Shown: in pieces, positions 15,571 through 25,400 of the stretch | Position numbering within the stretch: position 1 is the first letter of the stretch | Layout of the letters: each line of letters starts with the position of its first letter | DNA from: a virus | Virus record (IMG/VR): IMGVR_UViG_3300042691_041564 | Location: 1-36,132 of that record | DNA length: 36,132 nucleotides | Reading direction: 5' to 3' (one strand) | Position numbers and translations under genes: made by a program | The notes under the pieces: model-generated | The model's database searches: none | Seen by the model: the letters and a program-made list of their open reading frames with translations, nothing else | Told to the model about the DNA's origin: nothing

Positions 15571-15959
15571 AGGTGATGGTTGATGAAAACCTGCCTCCGG
15601 CCATGGCGAAAGCGCTCGCCGCCCTTTTCGCTGGCAAACACGAGGTCGTTCACCTGAGAGAAAAGTTCGGCGCGGCGGTCAAGGATACCGAGTGGATCGG
15701 GACTTTGAACGCGGAGGGCCACTGGGTCATTATCTCAGCAGACCGTCGGATCACGAAAAACAAGGCCGAACAACAGGCGTTCAAGAGTTCGAAGCTGGTC
15801 GGATTTTTCCTCGCATCAGGGCTTCAGAAGGCCAAGTTGACCAAGCAGATGGAACGCCTGATGGCGCTTTGGGAAACCATCGAAAAGCAGGCCGAGTTGG
15901 TCGGAGGCGGTGCCATGTTCGAAGTCCCGATGAAAAGCAGCAAGCTCAATCAGATCTGA
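15567..15959 (+). CDS. DUF5615 PIN-like toxin
   Basis: 130 aa from a TTG at 15567 that overlaps the antitoxin stop (TTGA). Starting at the ATG at 15576 would cut off the first beta strand, so the TTG is preferred. The pattern KVMVDENLPPAMAKAL at the N-terminus and VIISADRRITKNKAEQQAF match the DUF5615 PIN-like family. Acidic residues D6, D40/E42 and D59 are candidates for the metal-binding site of an RNase. The product is predicted to cleave cellular RNA when free of antitoxin. It could stabilise the prophage or act in superinfection exclusion. Confidence 0.85.
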   Translation: MKVMVDENLPPAMAKALAALFAGKHEVVHLREKFGAAVKDTEWIGTLNAEGHWVIISADRRITKNKAEQQAFKSSKLVGFFLASGLQKAKLTKQMERLMALWETIEKQAELVGGGAMFEVPMKSSKLNQI

Positions 15960-15970
15960 CCGTCAGATCT
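15950..15970. repeat. Palindrome and direct repeat at the right edge of the toxin-antitoxin insert
   Basis: TCAGATCTGA (15950-15959) is a perfect palindrome covering the toxin stop, and TCAGATCT recurs at 15963-15970. It marks the boundary between the accessory pair and the 89-base gap before the next tail gene. Confidence 0.3.
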
Positions 15971-16048
15971 CGACGCTGCGTCTAACGCCCTGCATCGCCT
16001 TGCAAAAGCATCGCGACCACCGGCAATTTCCGTTGGAACAGCTCCGAA

Positions 16049-16471
16049 ATGCCCACCACCCGCGAAACCATCCTCGCCGCACTGCATGCGCGGCTGCAGC
16101 CCATTGCCGCCCTTAATCTGCGCGATGATATCTTGCCAGAGCGGATCCCGGCGGCCGGGCTTATCATCTTGCGCGATGGCCAGCCGGGCGAACCGGAAGT
16201 GACACTGTCGCCGCTGCGATACCACTATCAGCACAGGGCGGAGCTGGAGGTCGTCGTCCAGGCAGGCACCGGTCGGGCCAGCGCCTTCGACACACTGATC
16301 GCCGCCATCGGAACGGCGCTGGAAACCGACCGCACGCTGGGTGGCCTCTGCGATTGGGTCGAACCAGAAGCCCCAGCCTCGGTCGATCTGCCCATCGAGG
16401 GCGCGGCAGCACTGAAGGCGGCGATCGTCACCATCGTGTTACACTACACCACCACCGGCCCTCTGGCCTGA
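16049..16471 (+). CDS. Tail terminator-like protein (gpU position)
   Basis: 140 aa. The sequence RETILAALHARLQPIAAL and the strands RYHYQHRAELEVVVQAG and AAIVTIVLHYTTTGPLA fit the small alpha/beta proteins that cap the tail tube in siphoviruses. Homologues in Rhodobacterales phages are often labelled 'acyl-CoA transferase' without basis. Its place directly upstream of the tail tube gene supports a gpU-like role. The start codon has no strong ribosome binding site. The 89 bases before it hold no gene and probably belong to the junction with the toxin-antitoxin insert. Confidence 0.7.
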   Translation: MPTTRETILAALHARLQPIAALNLRDDILPERIPAAGLIILRDGQPGEPEVTLSPLRYHYQHRAELEVVVQAGTGRASAFDTLIAAIGTALETDRTLGGLCDWVEPEAPASVDLPIEGAAALKAAIVTIVLHYTTTGPLA

Positions 16472-16496
16472 CCATCCCAACATAAAGGAGACCCCC

Positions 16497-17435
16497 ATGG
16501 CACGTGCGCAAGGCGCGCGGGCGCAGATGGCGCTTGCGTATGAGACGGTTTACGGCACCCCGCCGGTGAGTGGGTTCCGCTTGATGCCCTTTGCCCGGAC
16601 TACACTGGGATCGGAGCAGCCGCTGCTGGAATCCGAACTTCTTGGCTATGGCCGCGATCCGCTGGCCCCGATCAAGGATGCAGTCACCGCCGATGGTGAG
16701 GTGGTGATCCCCATCGATGTCGAGGCGTTCGGGTTTTGGCTGAAGGCAGCGTTTGGTCAGCCGGTCACCAGCGGCACCACGCCCAAGACCCACACATTCC
16801 AGTCGGGCAACTGGACGCTGCCCAGCATGGCCATTGAGACGGCGATGCCGGAGGTGCCCCGCTTTGCCATGTATTCCGGCTGCGTTCTGGATCAGCTGAC
16901 GTGGCAAATGCAGCGCTCCGGACTGCTGACAGCCACCGCCCGCCTTGTAGCTCAAGGCGAAACCATCGCCGCCGCCACTGCGGCTGGCACGCCCACGGCG
17001 CTGGGCTTGCAGCGCTTCGGCCATTTCAACGGCACGGTGAAGCGCAACGGCTCGGCCTTGGGCAATGTGGTCTCCGCCGAGATCACCTATTCCAACAACC
17101 TCGACCGGATCGAGACCATCCGCGGCGATGGCCGCATCGATGGCGCCGATCCCGCGATGGCGGCCCTGTCGGGACGGATCGAGGTGCGGTTTTCCGACAC
17201 GGCACTGATCACCCAAGCCATCGACGGAACCCCCTGCGAGCTGGAGTTCAACTACAGCCTCGGGGCCAACGCCAGCTTCACCTTCACTGCCCACGCCGTC
17301 TATCTACCCCGCCCGCGCATCGAGATCGCCGGGCCCCAGGGCGTGCAGGCGACGTTCGACTGGATGGCGGCCAAGGCCACCAGCCCCGCCCGCATGTGCA
17401 CCGCCGTTCTCGTCAACACCCTTACAGGATACTGA
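16497..17435 (+). CDS. Major tail tube protein
   Basis: 312 aa. ARAQGARAQMALAYETVYGTPP at the start and the repeated beta pattern through the central region match phage tail tube proteins of the alphaproteobacterial siphovirus type. The central region includes DAVTADGEVVIPIDVEAFGF, SAEITYSNNLDRIETIRGDGRIDGADPA and the closing NASFTFTAHAVYLPRPR. It polymerises into the hollow tube that conducts DNA. AAGGAG is six bases ahead of the ATG. The next gene starts two bases after its stop. Confidence 0.88.
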   Translation: MARAQGARAQMALAYETVYGTPPVSGFRLMPFARTTLGSEQPLLESELLGYGRDPLAPIKDAVTADGEVVIPIDVEAFGFWLKAAFGQPVTSGTTPKTHTFQSGNWTLPSMAIETAMPEVPRFAMYSGCVLDQLTWQMQRSGLLTATARLVAQGETIAAATAAGTPTALGLQRFGHFNGTVKRNGSALGNVVSAEITYSNNLDRIETIRGDGRIDGADPAMAALSGRIEVRFSDTALITQAIDGTPCELEFNYSLGANASFTFTAHAVYLPRPRIEIAGPQGVQATFDWMAAKATSPARMCTAVLVNTLTGY

Positions 17436-17437
17436 TC

Positions 17438-17875
17438 ATGATCCGACTGAACCTGACCGCCACGCCGCAATGGCTGGACCTCGCCCCCGGCCTGCGCCTG
17501 CTCGTCGGCCCGCTGACAACTGCCCTGATGGTCTCGGCCCGGGCCGATCCGGCCATTGAAGCCTTGCCCGATGGAGCGTCGCAGGAGGCGTTGGCCCTCG
17601 CCATGGCGAAAGCCGTAGCCCGTCGTGCGGTACTGGATTGGGAGGGCGTCGGCGACGACGCAGGCAATATCGTGCCCGTCACGCCCGAAGGCATCGACGC
17701 CCTCTTGGAAATCTGGCCGGTCTTCGAGGCCTTCCAGACGCAGTATGTTGCCAAGGGTCTGATCCTGGACGCCGAAAAAAACGTCTCCGCGCCCTCGCCG
17801 ACTGGTCCTTCGGCGGTGGCAACCGGTACTGCGCGGCCTGCCAAGTTGCCTGCCCCGACTGCCCTGCAAGACTGA
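17438..17875 (+). CDS. Tail assembly chaperone, short form (gpG-like)
   Basis: 145 aa. It starts MIRLNLTATPQWLDLAPG and contains an alanine-rich helix (EALALAMAKAVARRAVLDW) and a second helix (GIDALLEIWPVFEAFQTQYV). Its position between tail tube and tape measure is that of lambda G. It carries the slippery heptamer A AAA AAC at codons 113-115, after which -1 frameshifting would replace the last 30 residues by a longer tail. The residues after the slip site in this frame (proline, serine and alanine rich) look unstructured, consistent with a terminating short product. Confidence 0.8.
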   Translation: MIRLNLTATPQWLDLAPGLRLLVGPLTTALMVSARADPAIEALPDGASQEALALAMAKAVARRAVLDWEGVGDDAGNIVPVTPEGIDALLEIWPVFEAFQTQYVAKGLILDAEKNVSAPSPTGPSAVATGTARPAKLPAPTALQD

Positions 17876-18105
17876 ACCGACCCCAAACGCCGGAAAGCTG
17901 GCAGGTTTGGGATCTGGTCGGCCGCCTTGGCGGGCAACTCCGCGTGATCCCCGGCGCGGTCCTCGGTTGGGACATGGGCGCTGCCCTCGCCCTCGCACAG
18001 GCGCTGGGCATCGACACCATGATCGCCGCCGAGCTGCTGCCCGAGATCGAGGCGGTCATGGTGCGCAAGCTGAACGAACAGATGGAAGGAGGCCGCGATG
18101 GCTGA
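17438..18105 (+). CDS. Tail assembly chaperone, -1 frameshift form (gpGT-like)
   Basis: Predicted 222-aa fusion made by slipping back one base at 17776-17782 and continuing in the frame that ends at 18105 (115 residues before, 107 after). The extension contains RALADWSFGGGNRYCAACQ and VACPDCPARL, a four-cysteine set that may bind zinc, and then a helical part (WDMGAALALAQALGIDTMIA, LPEIEAVMVRKLNEQMEGG). The extension frame has no good start codon of its own near the junction, and its amino-acid content is protein-like, which favours frameshifting. In siphoviruses the long form bridges tail tube and tape measure subunits during assembly. It overlaps the tape measure start by eight bases. Confidence 0.78.
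17776..17815 (+). promoter_or_regulatory. Programmed -1 frameshift signal
   Basis: The heptamer A AAA AAC occupies 17776-17782, in phase as X XXY YYZ with the codons GAA AAA AAC. Thirteen bases later CGCCGA (17796-17801) can pair with TCGGCG (17810-17815) around an 8-base loop, a candidate stimulatory hairpin. The -1 frame is open from here to 18105, while the zero frame ends at 17875. This is the layout of tail-chaperone frameshift sites. Confidence 0.8.
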
Positions 18106-20524
18106 AAAAAGGGTCAGCGTCCGCCTCGTCGCGGAGGGCGGCCGCCAGGTGCGTGCGGAGCTGGAAGGCATCGGTAATGCGGGCGCGCGGAGTTTTGGTC
18201 GCCTCTCGACCGAGATGGAACTGGCCAACACTCGGCTGGCCAGCTTCGCCCGCAAGGCAGGGATTGCCCTGGCCGCAGTGACGGTTGCCGCCGCCGCCGC
18301 TGGCGTAGCCATGGTCCGATCCGGATTGGAAACCATCGGCGCGCAAGCCGACATGGCCGCTTCGCTAAAAACCACAGTCGAAAGCCTACAGGTGCTGACT
18401 TGGGCTGGAGAACTGGCCGGGGTTTCCATGGGCGAGATCGAACAGGCAACCAAGAAGTTGACCACCCGGTTGTCAGAAGCGGCAACAGGAACAGGATCGG
18501 CGGTCGGGGCCTTGAAGCGGTTGAACCTGACCGCCGCCGAACTGCAGTCCCTGCCACTCGACCAGCGCATCGTCGCCATTCAGGAAGCGTTGAACCGGTT
18601 TGTGCCGGAAGCCGAACGGGCTGCTGTCGCTTCTGACCTTTTCGGCGACAAGGCGGCACTGGCATTTCTGCGCATCGATCCCGCGACCTTGCGCGAAGCG
18701 GCGCAGGATGTGCGGGATTTCGGCGTGGCGGTCAGCGCGGCCGACGCCGCTCAGATCGAGCGCACCGGCGACGCCATCGCCAAACTCAGCCTGATCTGGC
18801 TGGGGCTGACCAACCGGCTGACGGCGGCCGTGGCTCCAGCGCTGGAAACCATCGCCAATACGCTGGCCGATATGGCGCGCAGCACTGGCCCGATTGGCAT
18901 CGCGATCAACGCCCTTTTCGACAATATTGGTCGCCTGACCACCTATGCGGCCACTTTCGCCACGCTGATGGCCGGGCGCTGGGTGGCGGGGCTGGCGGCG
19001 GCAGCGCTGTCCGTACGCGGGCTCGCCACCGGTCTCGTCATTCTGCGCGGCGCATTGATCCGGACCGGCATCGGTGCGCTGATCGTCGGCGCTGGCGAGT
19101 TGGTGTTCCAGTTCACCCGGCTCGTCGCAGGTGCAGGAGGGTTTGGCGCGGCGATTGGCCTTCTGAAGGACCTGGCGCTCGAGGTCTGGGACCGCATCGG
19201 CCTTGGCGCGGCCTCGGCCTGGTCGAAGATTGAGGCCAGCTGGGCCGGGCTGCAGGCCACGATCTACAGCGCGATGCAGTCATCGGCGGAGGCGGTGACC
19301 AGCTTTGCCAATTCGGCGGCTGGCATCTTCAAGGGGGCCTATGATGCGGTGAAGGCGATCTGGGGCCAGCTGCCGAGTGCCATCGGCGATTTCGCCTTCC
19401 AGGCCGCCAACGGTCTTATCGGCGGGGTGGAAGCCATGCTGAATGGCGTCGTCACCCGCATCAACAACTTCATCAACGGCTTGAACGCAGCTCTCGACCT
19501 CTTGCCCGATTGGGCCGTGGGAGAAGGTGGCGCGCGGATCGGCACGCTCGATCCAGTCGCGCTGGGCCGGATCGACAATCCCTTCGCAGGATCAGCCGCT
19601 GCGGCCGGAGCCGCTGCGGCCGAAGCCTTCTCGGCGGCGATGGCGCAGACCTACGTCACCACACCCGATCTTGGCCTTACGGGGATGGCGGAGGATGCCA
19701 CCGCCCGGGCCGAAGCCTATCGCGAGGCTTCTGGCATGCTGGCCGATGCCGCCACCCGTCCGATGCAAAGCTGGCAAGCGCTGAAGGATGCCGTTGCCGG
19801 GGCGGGCAGCGAGGGCGAATCCGCACTGGACGGGGCCGTAGACGCTGCCGACCGGCTGGACGAGTCGATGACCGAGGCCGGGCGCGCCGCCGGTGGCGCC
19901 GGTGCCGCTGCTGCGGCCGGAGCCGAAGTGGCCAAGACCGGATGGGAGGCGGCCGTGGCCACGCTCGCCGATTATGCTGCCAAGGCCCGCGACATCGGCG
20001 GCGATATCGGCAATGCACTGGTCAGCGCCTTCACCTCGGCGGAGAATGCCGTGGGCGAGTTTGTAAAAACCGGCAAGCTGGACTTCCGCGACCTGGTCAC
20101 ATCGATGATTGCCGATCTCGCGAAACTGGCGGCGCGGCGCTTCATTCTCGGCCCCATCGCCAACGCGCTATCGGGCGCGCTGAGCGGTGCGGGTGGCATC
20201 TTTGCCAACATTCTGCATGCGGGAGGCATGGTCGGATCACCAGGACCCGGTCGTATGGTCCCGGCCACGGCATTCGCCAGTGCCCCGCGCATGCACGCAG
20301 GCGGTTGGGCCGGAATCAAGCCTGACGAAGTGCCTGCAATTCTGCAGCGGGGCGAGCGGGTTCTGTCACGCCGCGAGGCGGCTGGATATGGCCAAGGGCA
20401 AGGCGCGGCCCCGAACGTCTCAGTCACCATCATGGCCCGTGACGCCGAAAGCTTCCGGCAATCCCGCACGCAAGTCGCGGCCGATATCGCCCGCGCGGTG
20501 TCCCTTGGCCGGAGGGGCATGTGA
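18098..20524 (+). CDS. Tail tape measure protein
   Basis: 808 aa. Long alpha-helical regions alternate with hydrophobic stretches (about 270-345, ATFATLMAGRWVAGLAAAALS and similar). The end carries FRDLVTSMIADLAKLAARRF, GPIANALSGALSGAGG and ILHAGGMVGSPGPGRMVPATAF, the classic C-terminal signature of lambda-family tape measures. The protein sets tail length and takes part in DNA ejection across the envelope. At 808 aa a tail of roughly 120 nm would be expected from the usual 1.5 Angstrom per residue rule. Start overlaps the chaperone extension. Confidence 0.95.
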   Translation: MAEKRVSVRLVAEGGRQVRAELEGIGNAGARSFGRLSTEMELANTRLASFARKAGIALAAVTVAAAAAGVAMVRSGLETIGAQADMAASLKTTVESLQVLTWAGELAGVSMGEIEQATKKLTTRLSEAATGTGSAVGALKRLNLTAAELQSLPLDQRIVAIQEALNRFVPEAERAAVASDLFGDKAALAFLRIDPATLREAAQDVRDFGVAVSAADAAQIERTGDAIAKLSLIWLGLTNRLTAAVAPALETIANTLADMARSTGPIGIAINALFDNIGRLTTYAATFATLMAGRWVAGLAAAALSVRGLATGLVILRGALIRTGIGALIVGAGELVFQFTRLVAGAGGFGAAIGLLKDLALEVWDRIGLGAASAWSKIEASWAGLQATIYSAMQSSAEAVTSFANSAAGIFKGAYDAVKAIWGQLPSAIGDFAFQAANGLIGGVEAMLNGVVTRINNFINGLNAALDLLPDWAVGEGGARIGTLDPVALGRIDNPFAGSAAAAGAAAAEAFSAAMAQTYVTTPDLGLTGMAEDATARAEAYREASGMLADAATRPMQSWQALKDAVAGAGSEGESALDGAVDAADRLDESMTEAGRAAGGAGAAAAAGAEVAKTGWEAAVATLADYAAKARDIGGDIGNALVSAFTSAENAVGEFVKTGKLDFRDLVTSMIADLAKLAARRFILGPIANALSGALSGAGGIFANILHAGGMVGSPGPGRMVPATAFASAPRMHAGGWAGIKPDEVPAILQRGERVLSRREAAGYGQGQGAAPNVSVTIMARDAESFRQSRTQVAADIARAVSLGRRGM

Positions 20525-21150
20525 TGGCGTTCCATGAAGTGCGCTTCCCCGACAACATCAGCCGCGGGGCACGGGGCGGACCAGAACGGCGCACGCAAGT
20601 AGTGGAGCTGGCGAGCGGCGACGAGGAACGAAACGCTAGCTGGGCCGACAGCCGCCGCCGCTATGATATCGCCTATGGCATCCGCCGCGCCGACGATCTG
20701 GCATCGGTTGTCGCCTTCTTCGAGGCGCGGAACGGTCGCCTGCATGGGTTTCGCTACAAGGATTGGGCGGACTACAAATCTGCCCTGCCGTCGCAGGCGA
20801 TCTCCCCAACCGATCAGCAGATCGGCACCGGGACCGGCAGCCTGCAAACCTTCCAGCTGTCGAAACGCTATACATCCGGCGCGCAGACATCGGTCAGGAC
20901 CATCACCAAACCTGTCGCCGGGACCGTCCGCGTCGCGCTGGGCATGGTCGAGCAGATGTCAGGCTGGATCGTGGACACGACGACTGGCGTCGTCACCTTC
21001 ACCACTGCACCAGCGGGCGGCGTCATCGTGCGGGCGGGCTTCGAATTCGATGTGCCGGTGCGCTTCGACAGCGACACCCTCGATGTGACACTCGATTTTG
21101 AACGGCTGGGATCGATCACCGCCATCCCGCTTCTGGAACTCCGCAGATGA
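20524..21150 (+). CDS. Distal tail protein, DUF2460/TIGR02217 family (GTA orf12-like)
   Basis: 208 aa from the ATG at 20524 (TGATG overlap with the tape measure stop; a GTG at 20521 is possible). It begins FHEVRFPDNISRGARGGPER, contains RRRYDIAYGIRRADDLA, FFEARNGRLHGFRYKDWADY and VRFDSDTLDVTLDFERLGSI, all diagnostic for DUF2460. The homologue in the Rhodobacter capsulatus gene transfer agent is the distal tail hub component. It starts the GTA-like four-gene tail-tip block. Confidence 0.95.
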   Translation: MAFHEVRFPDNISRGARGGPERRTQVVELASGDEERNASWADSRRRYDIAYGIRRADDLASVVAFFEARNGRLHGFRYKDWADYKSALPSQAISPTDQQIGTGTGSLQTFQLSKRYTSGAQTSVRTITKPVAGTVRVALGMVEQMSGWIVDTTTGVVTFTTAPAGGVIVRAGFEFDVPVRFDSDTLDVTLDFERLGSITAIPLLELRR

Positions 21151-22031
21151 AAGCCCTCTCCCCCGCATTGCAGGCCCATCTCGATGACGGCACCACGACC
21201 TTGTCCTGGTGCTGGCGGATCAGCCGCGCCGACGGCGTGGCACTGGGCTTTACTGATCATGATCGCGCGCTGACCTTCGATGGCACCGGGTTTGAGCCGG
21301 AAAGCGGGTTCGCCGCCTCGGAAATCCGTTCTGGCTCCGATCTGTCCGTCGATGCGCAGGATGCGACCGGCGTGCTGACCTCGGATCGGATCACCGAAAC
21401 CGACATTCTCTATGGGCGCTGGGACAATGCGGCGGTGGAGCTGTGGCGGGTCAATTGGGCCGATACCAGCCAGCGCGTACTCTTGCGCCGGGGTGCTGTC
21501 GGGCAAATCCGTCGTGGCCGCATGGCCTTTGTCGCCGAGGTGCGCAGCCTCGCGCATGTCCTCGGTCAGACGGTCGGGCGAACGTTTCAGGCGGGATGCG
21601 ATGCTGCACTTGGCGATCTGCGCTGCGGGATCGATCTGGAAAACCCGATCTACAAGGGCATGGGTGTCGTGACAGACCTGTTGCGCGACCGGGCGTTCAT
21701 GGCCTCGGGGTTGTCCGGGTTTGACGCTGGCTGGTTCACCTCCGGCACCTTGACCTGGACCAGCGGGGCGAATGCCGGCCGCATCACCGAGGTGCTGTCT
21801 AATGGCTTGGCCGATGCCATCGCCATGTTGACTCTACTGGAAGCGCCAGTTCTGCCCATCGCCGAGGGCGACAGCTTCATCGCCTGCGCGGGCTGCGACA
21901 AGAGCATCGCGACCTGCAGCGCAAAGTTCGCCAACACGGCCAACTTCCGGGGCTTCCCCAACATCCCCGGTCAGGATGCGGTCCTGCGCTATGCCAGTCA
22001 GGACGGCGGCCATGAAGGAAACGTGCTGTGA
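21147..22031 (+). CDS. Tail hub protein, DUF2163/TIGR02218 family (GTA orf13-like)
   Basis: 294 aa. Landmarks are LSPALQAHLDDGTTTLSWCW, GFTDHDRALTFDGTGFEPES, and the C-terminal cysteine-rich FIACAGCDKSIATCSAKFAN followed by NFRGFPNIPGQD, a family hallmark. Those cysteines are thought to hold an iron-sulfur cluster or disulfides in the GTA homologue. It joins the distal tail ring to the tip. ATGA overlap with the gene before and TGATG overlap with the gene after. Confidence 0.95.
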   Translation: MKALSPALQAHLDDGTTTLSWCWRISRADGVALGFTDHDRALTFDGTGFEPESGFAASEIRSGSDLSVDAQDATGVLTSDRITETDILYGRWDNAAVELWRVNWADTSQRVLLRRGAVGQIRRGRMAFVAEVRSLAHVLGQTVGRTFQAGCDAALGDLRCGIDLENPIYKGMGVVTDLLRDRAFMASGLSGFDAGWFTSGTLTWTSGANAGRITEVLSNGLADAIAMLTLLEAPVLPIAEGDSFIACAGCDKSIATCSAKFANTANFRGFPNIPGQDAVLRYASQDGGHEGNVL

Positions 22032-22462
22032 TGGCCGCCGATCCAGCTATCGTTGTCGCCACCGCCCGCAGCTGGCTCGGCACACCCTACCATGATCAGG
22101 CCAGTCTGCGCGGTGTCGGCTGCGATTGCCTCGGCCTCGCGCGCGGTGTCTGGCGTGAGGTAGTCGGCGACGAGCCTTTCCCCATTCCGCCTTACAGCCG
22201 GGATTGGGGCGAGACCGGTCCGCGCGAGGTGCTGGCGGAAGGCGCGCGCCAGATGATGCAAGAAATTACGCCCTCTCACGCCGGGCCCGGCACACTGATC
22301 CTGTTCCGGATGGCCCCGCGCGCCATCGCCAAGCACGTCGGGATCCTGACCGGCCCCGACCGTTTCATCCACGCCTATGAACGGCTGGGCGTTGTCGAGG
22401 AAGTCCTGACCCCGACGTGGGCGCGCAAGATCGCCTTCGCATTCCTGTTCCCCAGAGATTGA
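22031..22462 (+). CDS. Tail-associated NlpC/P60 cell-wall peptidase (GTA orf14-like)
   Basis: 143 aa from the ATG at 22031; a GTG at 22028 is an alternative. The catalytic cysteine is C33 in GVGCDCLGLARGVWR, and H102 in AKHVGIL is the catalytic histidine. The family (TIGR02219) is found in phage tails and GTAs, where it cuts peptidoglycan peptide links during entry. PYHDQASLRGVG before the cysteine is typical. It is distinct from the free endolysin encoded at 28787. Confidence 0.93.
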   Translation: MAADPAIVVATARSWLGTPYHDQASLRGVGCDCLGLARGVWREVVGDEPFPIPPYSRDWGETGPREVLAEGARQMMQEITPSHAGPGTLILFRMAPRAIAKHVGILTGPDRFIHAYERLGVVEEVLTPTWARKIAFAFLFPRD

Positions 22463-22472
22463 GACCCCGCAC

Positions 22473-25400
22473 ATGGCAACTTTGGTTCTCGGCGCCGTCG
22501 GCTCCGCGATTGGCGGCGCATTTGGCGGCGCCATCCTCGGCTTTTCCGGCGCGGCGATCGGCGGTTTCATCGGCTCGACCATCGGGTCGGTCGTCGACAA
22601 CTGGATCGTGTCGTCCCTCGCCCCGGCCCAACGGATCGAGGGCGCGCGGCTGGACAGCTTGCGCATCACCTCCTCGACCGAAGGCGCTGTGATCCCGCGC
22701 CTGTTCGGTCGCATGCGCATCGGCGGCAACATCATCTGGGCCACGGATTTCCGCGAGGAGGTCAACACAACCAGCCAGGGCGGTGGCAAGGGCAGCGGGC
22801 CAAAGGTCACGACGACCGAGTATCTCTACTTTGCGTCCTTCGCCATAGCGCTGTGCGAGGGCGAGATCACCGGCATCGGCCGCGTCTGGGCCGACGGCAA
22901 AGCCATGGACATGACCGGCGTGACCTGGCGCTGGTATCCGGGTGACGAGGTTCAGTCCCCCGATCCCTTCATCGCTGCAAAAATGGGTGCCGCCAACACC
23001 CCCGGCTATCGCGGCACCGCCTATGTCGTGTTCGAGGAACTGAACCTCAGCGCTTTCGGCAACCGCCTGCCGCAGATCAGCTTTGAGGTGTTCCGGCCGC
23101 TCGCGGATCCCGACACTGCCGAAGGGCTGGTCAAGGCGGTGACGATGATCCCGGCCTCGGGCGAGTTCACCTATGCGACCGCCCCGGTCAAAAAATCCAC
23201 CGGCTCCGGCGGTGCAACTGTGGCCGAGAACCTTAACGCGATCACCGACACCGCCGACATCGTGGTGGCGCTGGACCGGCTGCAGTCCCTCGCTCCGGCG
23301 GTGGAAAGCGTCAGCCTGGTGGTTGCCTGGTTCGGCGATGATCTGCGCACCGGGAACTGCAAGGTGCGTCCTGGCGTCGAGGTGGCGGCCAAGACCACCA
23401 CGCCTTCGGCTTGGGTCGTGAACGGCGTTGCACGCGCCGATGCGTTTCTGGTCAGCCGCGATGTCGAGGACCGTCCCGTTTATGGTGGCACGCCTGCTGA
23501 CTTCGCAGTGGTGCAGGCGATCCAGGAGATGAAGGCACGCGGTTTGCGCGTGACCTTCTATCCCTTCTTGCTCATGGATGTGCCGCCCGGGAACACCAAG
23601 CCCAATCCCTACAGCGCCAATGCTGCCACCGCTGGCCAGCCCTCATTCCCCTGGCGCGGCCGGATCACCTGTTCCCCAGCCGCAGGTTTTGCAGGATCGG
23701 TGGATAAAACCGCCACTGCCGCCACGCAAGTATCGGCGCTGTTCGGAACGGCGACGCCCGCCAACTTCAGCGTGTCAGGCACCACTGTCAGCTGGACTGG
23801 TCCTTTCGGCGAATGGTCCCTTCGCCGGATGATCCTGCACTACGCGCATCTGTGCAAAGCGGCCGGGGGCGTCGATGCCTTCCTGATCGGGTCGGAAATG
23901 CCCGGTCTGACCACGATCCGTTCGGGTGCCAGCACCTATCCTGCCGTCACCGCCTTCAAATCCCTTGCTGCCGATGTGCGTTCCATCCTCGGCGCTGGAC
24001 CCAAGGTCGGCTATGCCGCCGACTGGTCGGAATACTTCGGTCACCACCCTGCCGACGGTAGCAGCGATGTGTTCTTTCACCTCGACCCACTCTGGTCTGA
24101 CGCCAACATCAATTTCATCGGCATCGACAACTACATGCCGCTGTCCGATTTGCGCGACGGGTTCGATCATGCCGATGCCGCGCTGGCGCCTGCAATCTAT
24201 GACCGGACCTACCTGCAATCGAACATCACTGGCGGCGAAGGCTTCGATTGGTTCTATGCCAGCGCCCTTGATCGAACCGCGCAGAACCGTACCCCGATCA
24301 CCGATGGTGCTGTCGCCAAGCCATGGGTCTTTCGCTTCAAGGATCTGCGCGCCTGGTGGCAAAACCCGCACTTCAACCGCCCGGGCGGCGTCGAGAGCGG
24401 CACGCAGACGGCATGGGTGCCGCAGTCCAAGCCGATCTGGTTTACGGAGCTGGGGTGCCCGGCGATTGACCGCGGCACCAATCAGCCGAACGTGTTCTTC
24501 GACCCGAAATCGTCGGAAAGCTTCACGCCCTATTTTTCGCGCGGCTGGCGAGATGATGCGATCCAGCGCGCCTATCTGGAGGCGACCTATCTGTTCTGGG
24601 ATGCCGCGGCGAACAATCCGACGTCATCTGTCTATGGGGCGCGCATGGTGCATGTCCCCGAATGCGCGGCTTGGACCTGGGATGCCCGGCCCTATCCGTT
24701 CTTCCCCGAGCTGACCGATGTCTGGACCGATGGGCCGAACTGGCGGTTGGGGCATTGGCTGACCGGGCGGCTGGGCGCAGTATCGCTGGCGGCACTGGTG
24801 CGCCACCTTTGCCTGCGCGCGGGAATGCCCGAGGAACTCATCGACGTGACAGGCCTCTGGGGCGCGGTCGAGGGTTATGTGATCTCCGCTCTGGAAGCCC
24901 CGCGTGCGTCCATTTCCACGCTGGCGCGGCATTTTGGCTTCGATGCCGTGGAAAGCGAGGGGCGGATCAAGTTCCTGATGCGGGGCCGGATCGCCAGCGC
25001 CACGGTGACGCCCGACAGCATGGTGGCCCCCGCCTCTGCGCAGGGCGATGTGATGGAACTGACCCGGGCGCAGGAAACCGAACTGCCGCAAGCGCTGAAG
25101 TGGCAAGTCGCCCGCGCCGACGAGGATTACGACGCGGCACAGGTCGAAGCGCGCCGGATCACCGTCGACACCACCCGCATCGCGTCCGAGTCCTTCCCGA
25201 TGGCAATTCCGCCAGAGGAGGCCGAACGCCGCTGTCGTCGCGCGCTGATGGAAGCTTGGGTGGGTCGGGAAAGTGCCGTCTTCCGTTTGCCGCCCTCGCG
25301 TCTGGCGCTGGATCCCTGCGATGTGATCCTCTTGGACCACGATGGCCGCCTGACGGAAATGCGGCTCGTGTCCATCGCTGACTCCGACCTGCGCAGCGTC

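Noticed and set aside
14760-15970. Insertion sequence carrying the toxin-antitoxin pair
   Set aside because: No transposase, no matching terminal inverted repeats and no target-site duplication; the palindromes at the two edges differ.
19510-20325. 271-aa second frame in the tape measure gene
   Set aside because: Arginine/glycine-rich low-complexity translation; the tape measure frame is continuous and has its C-terminal signature.
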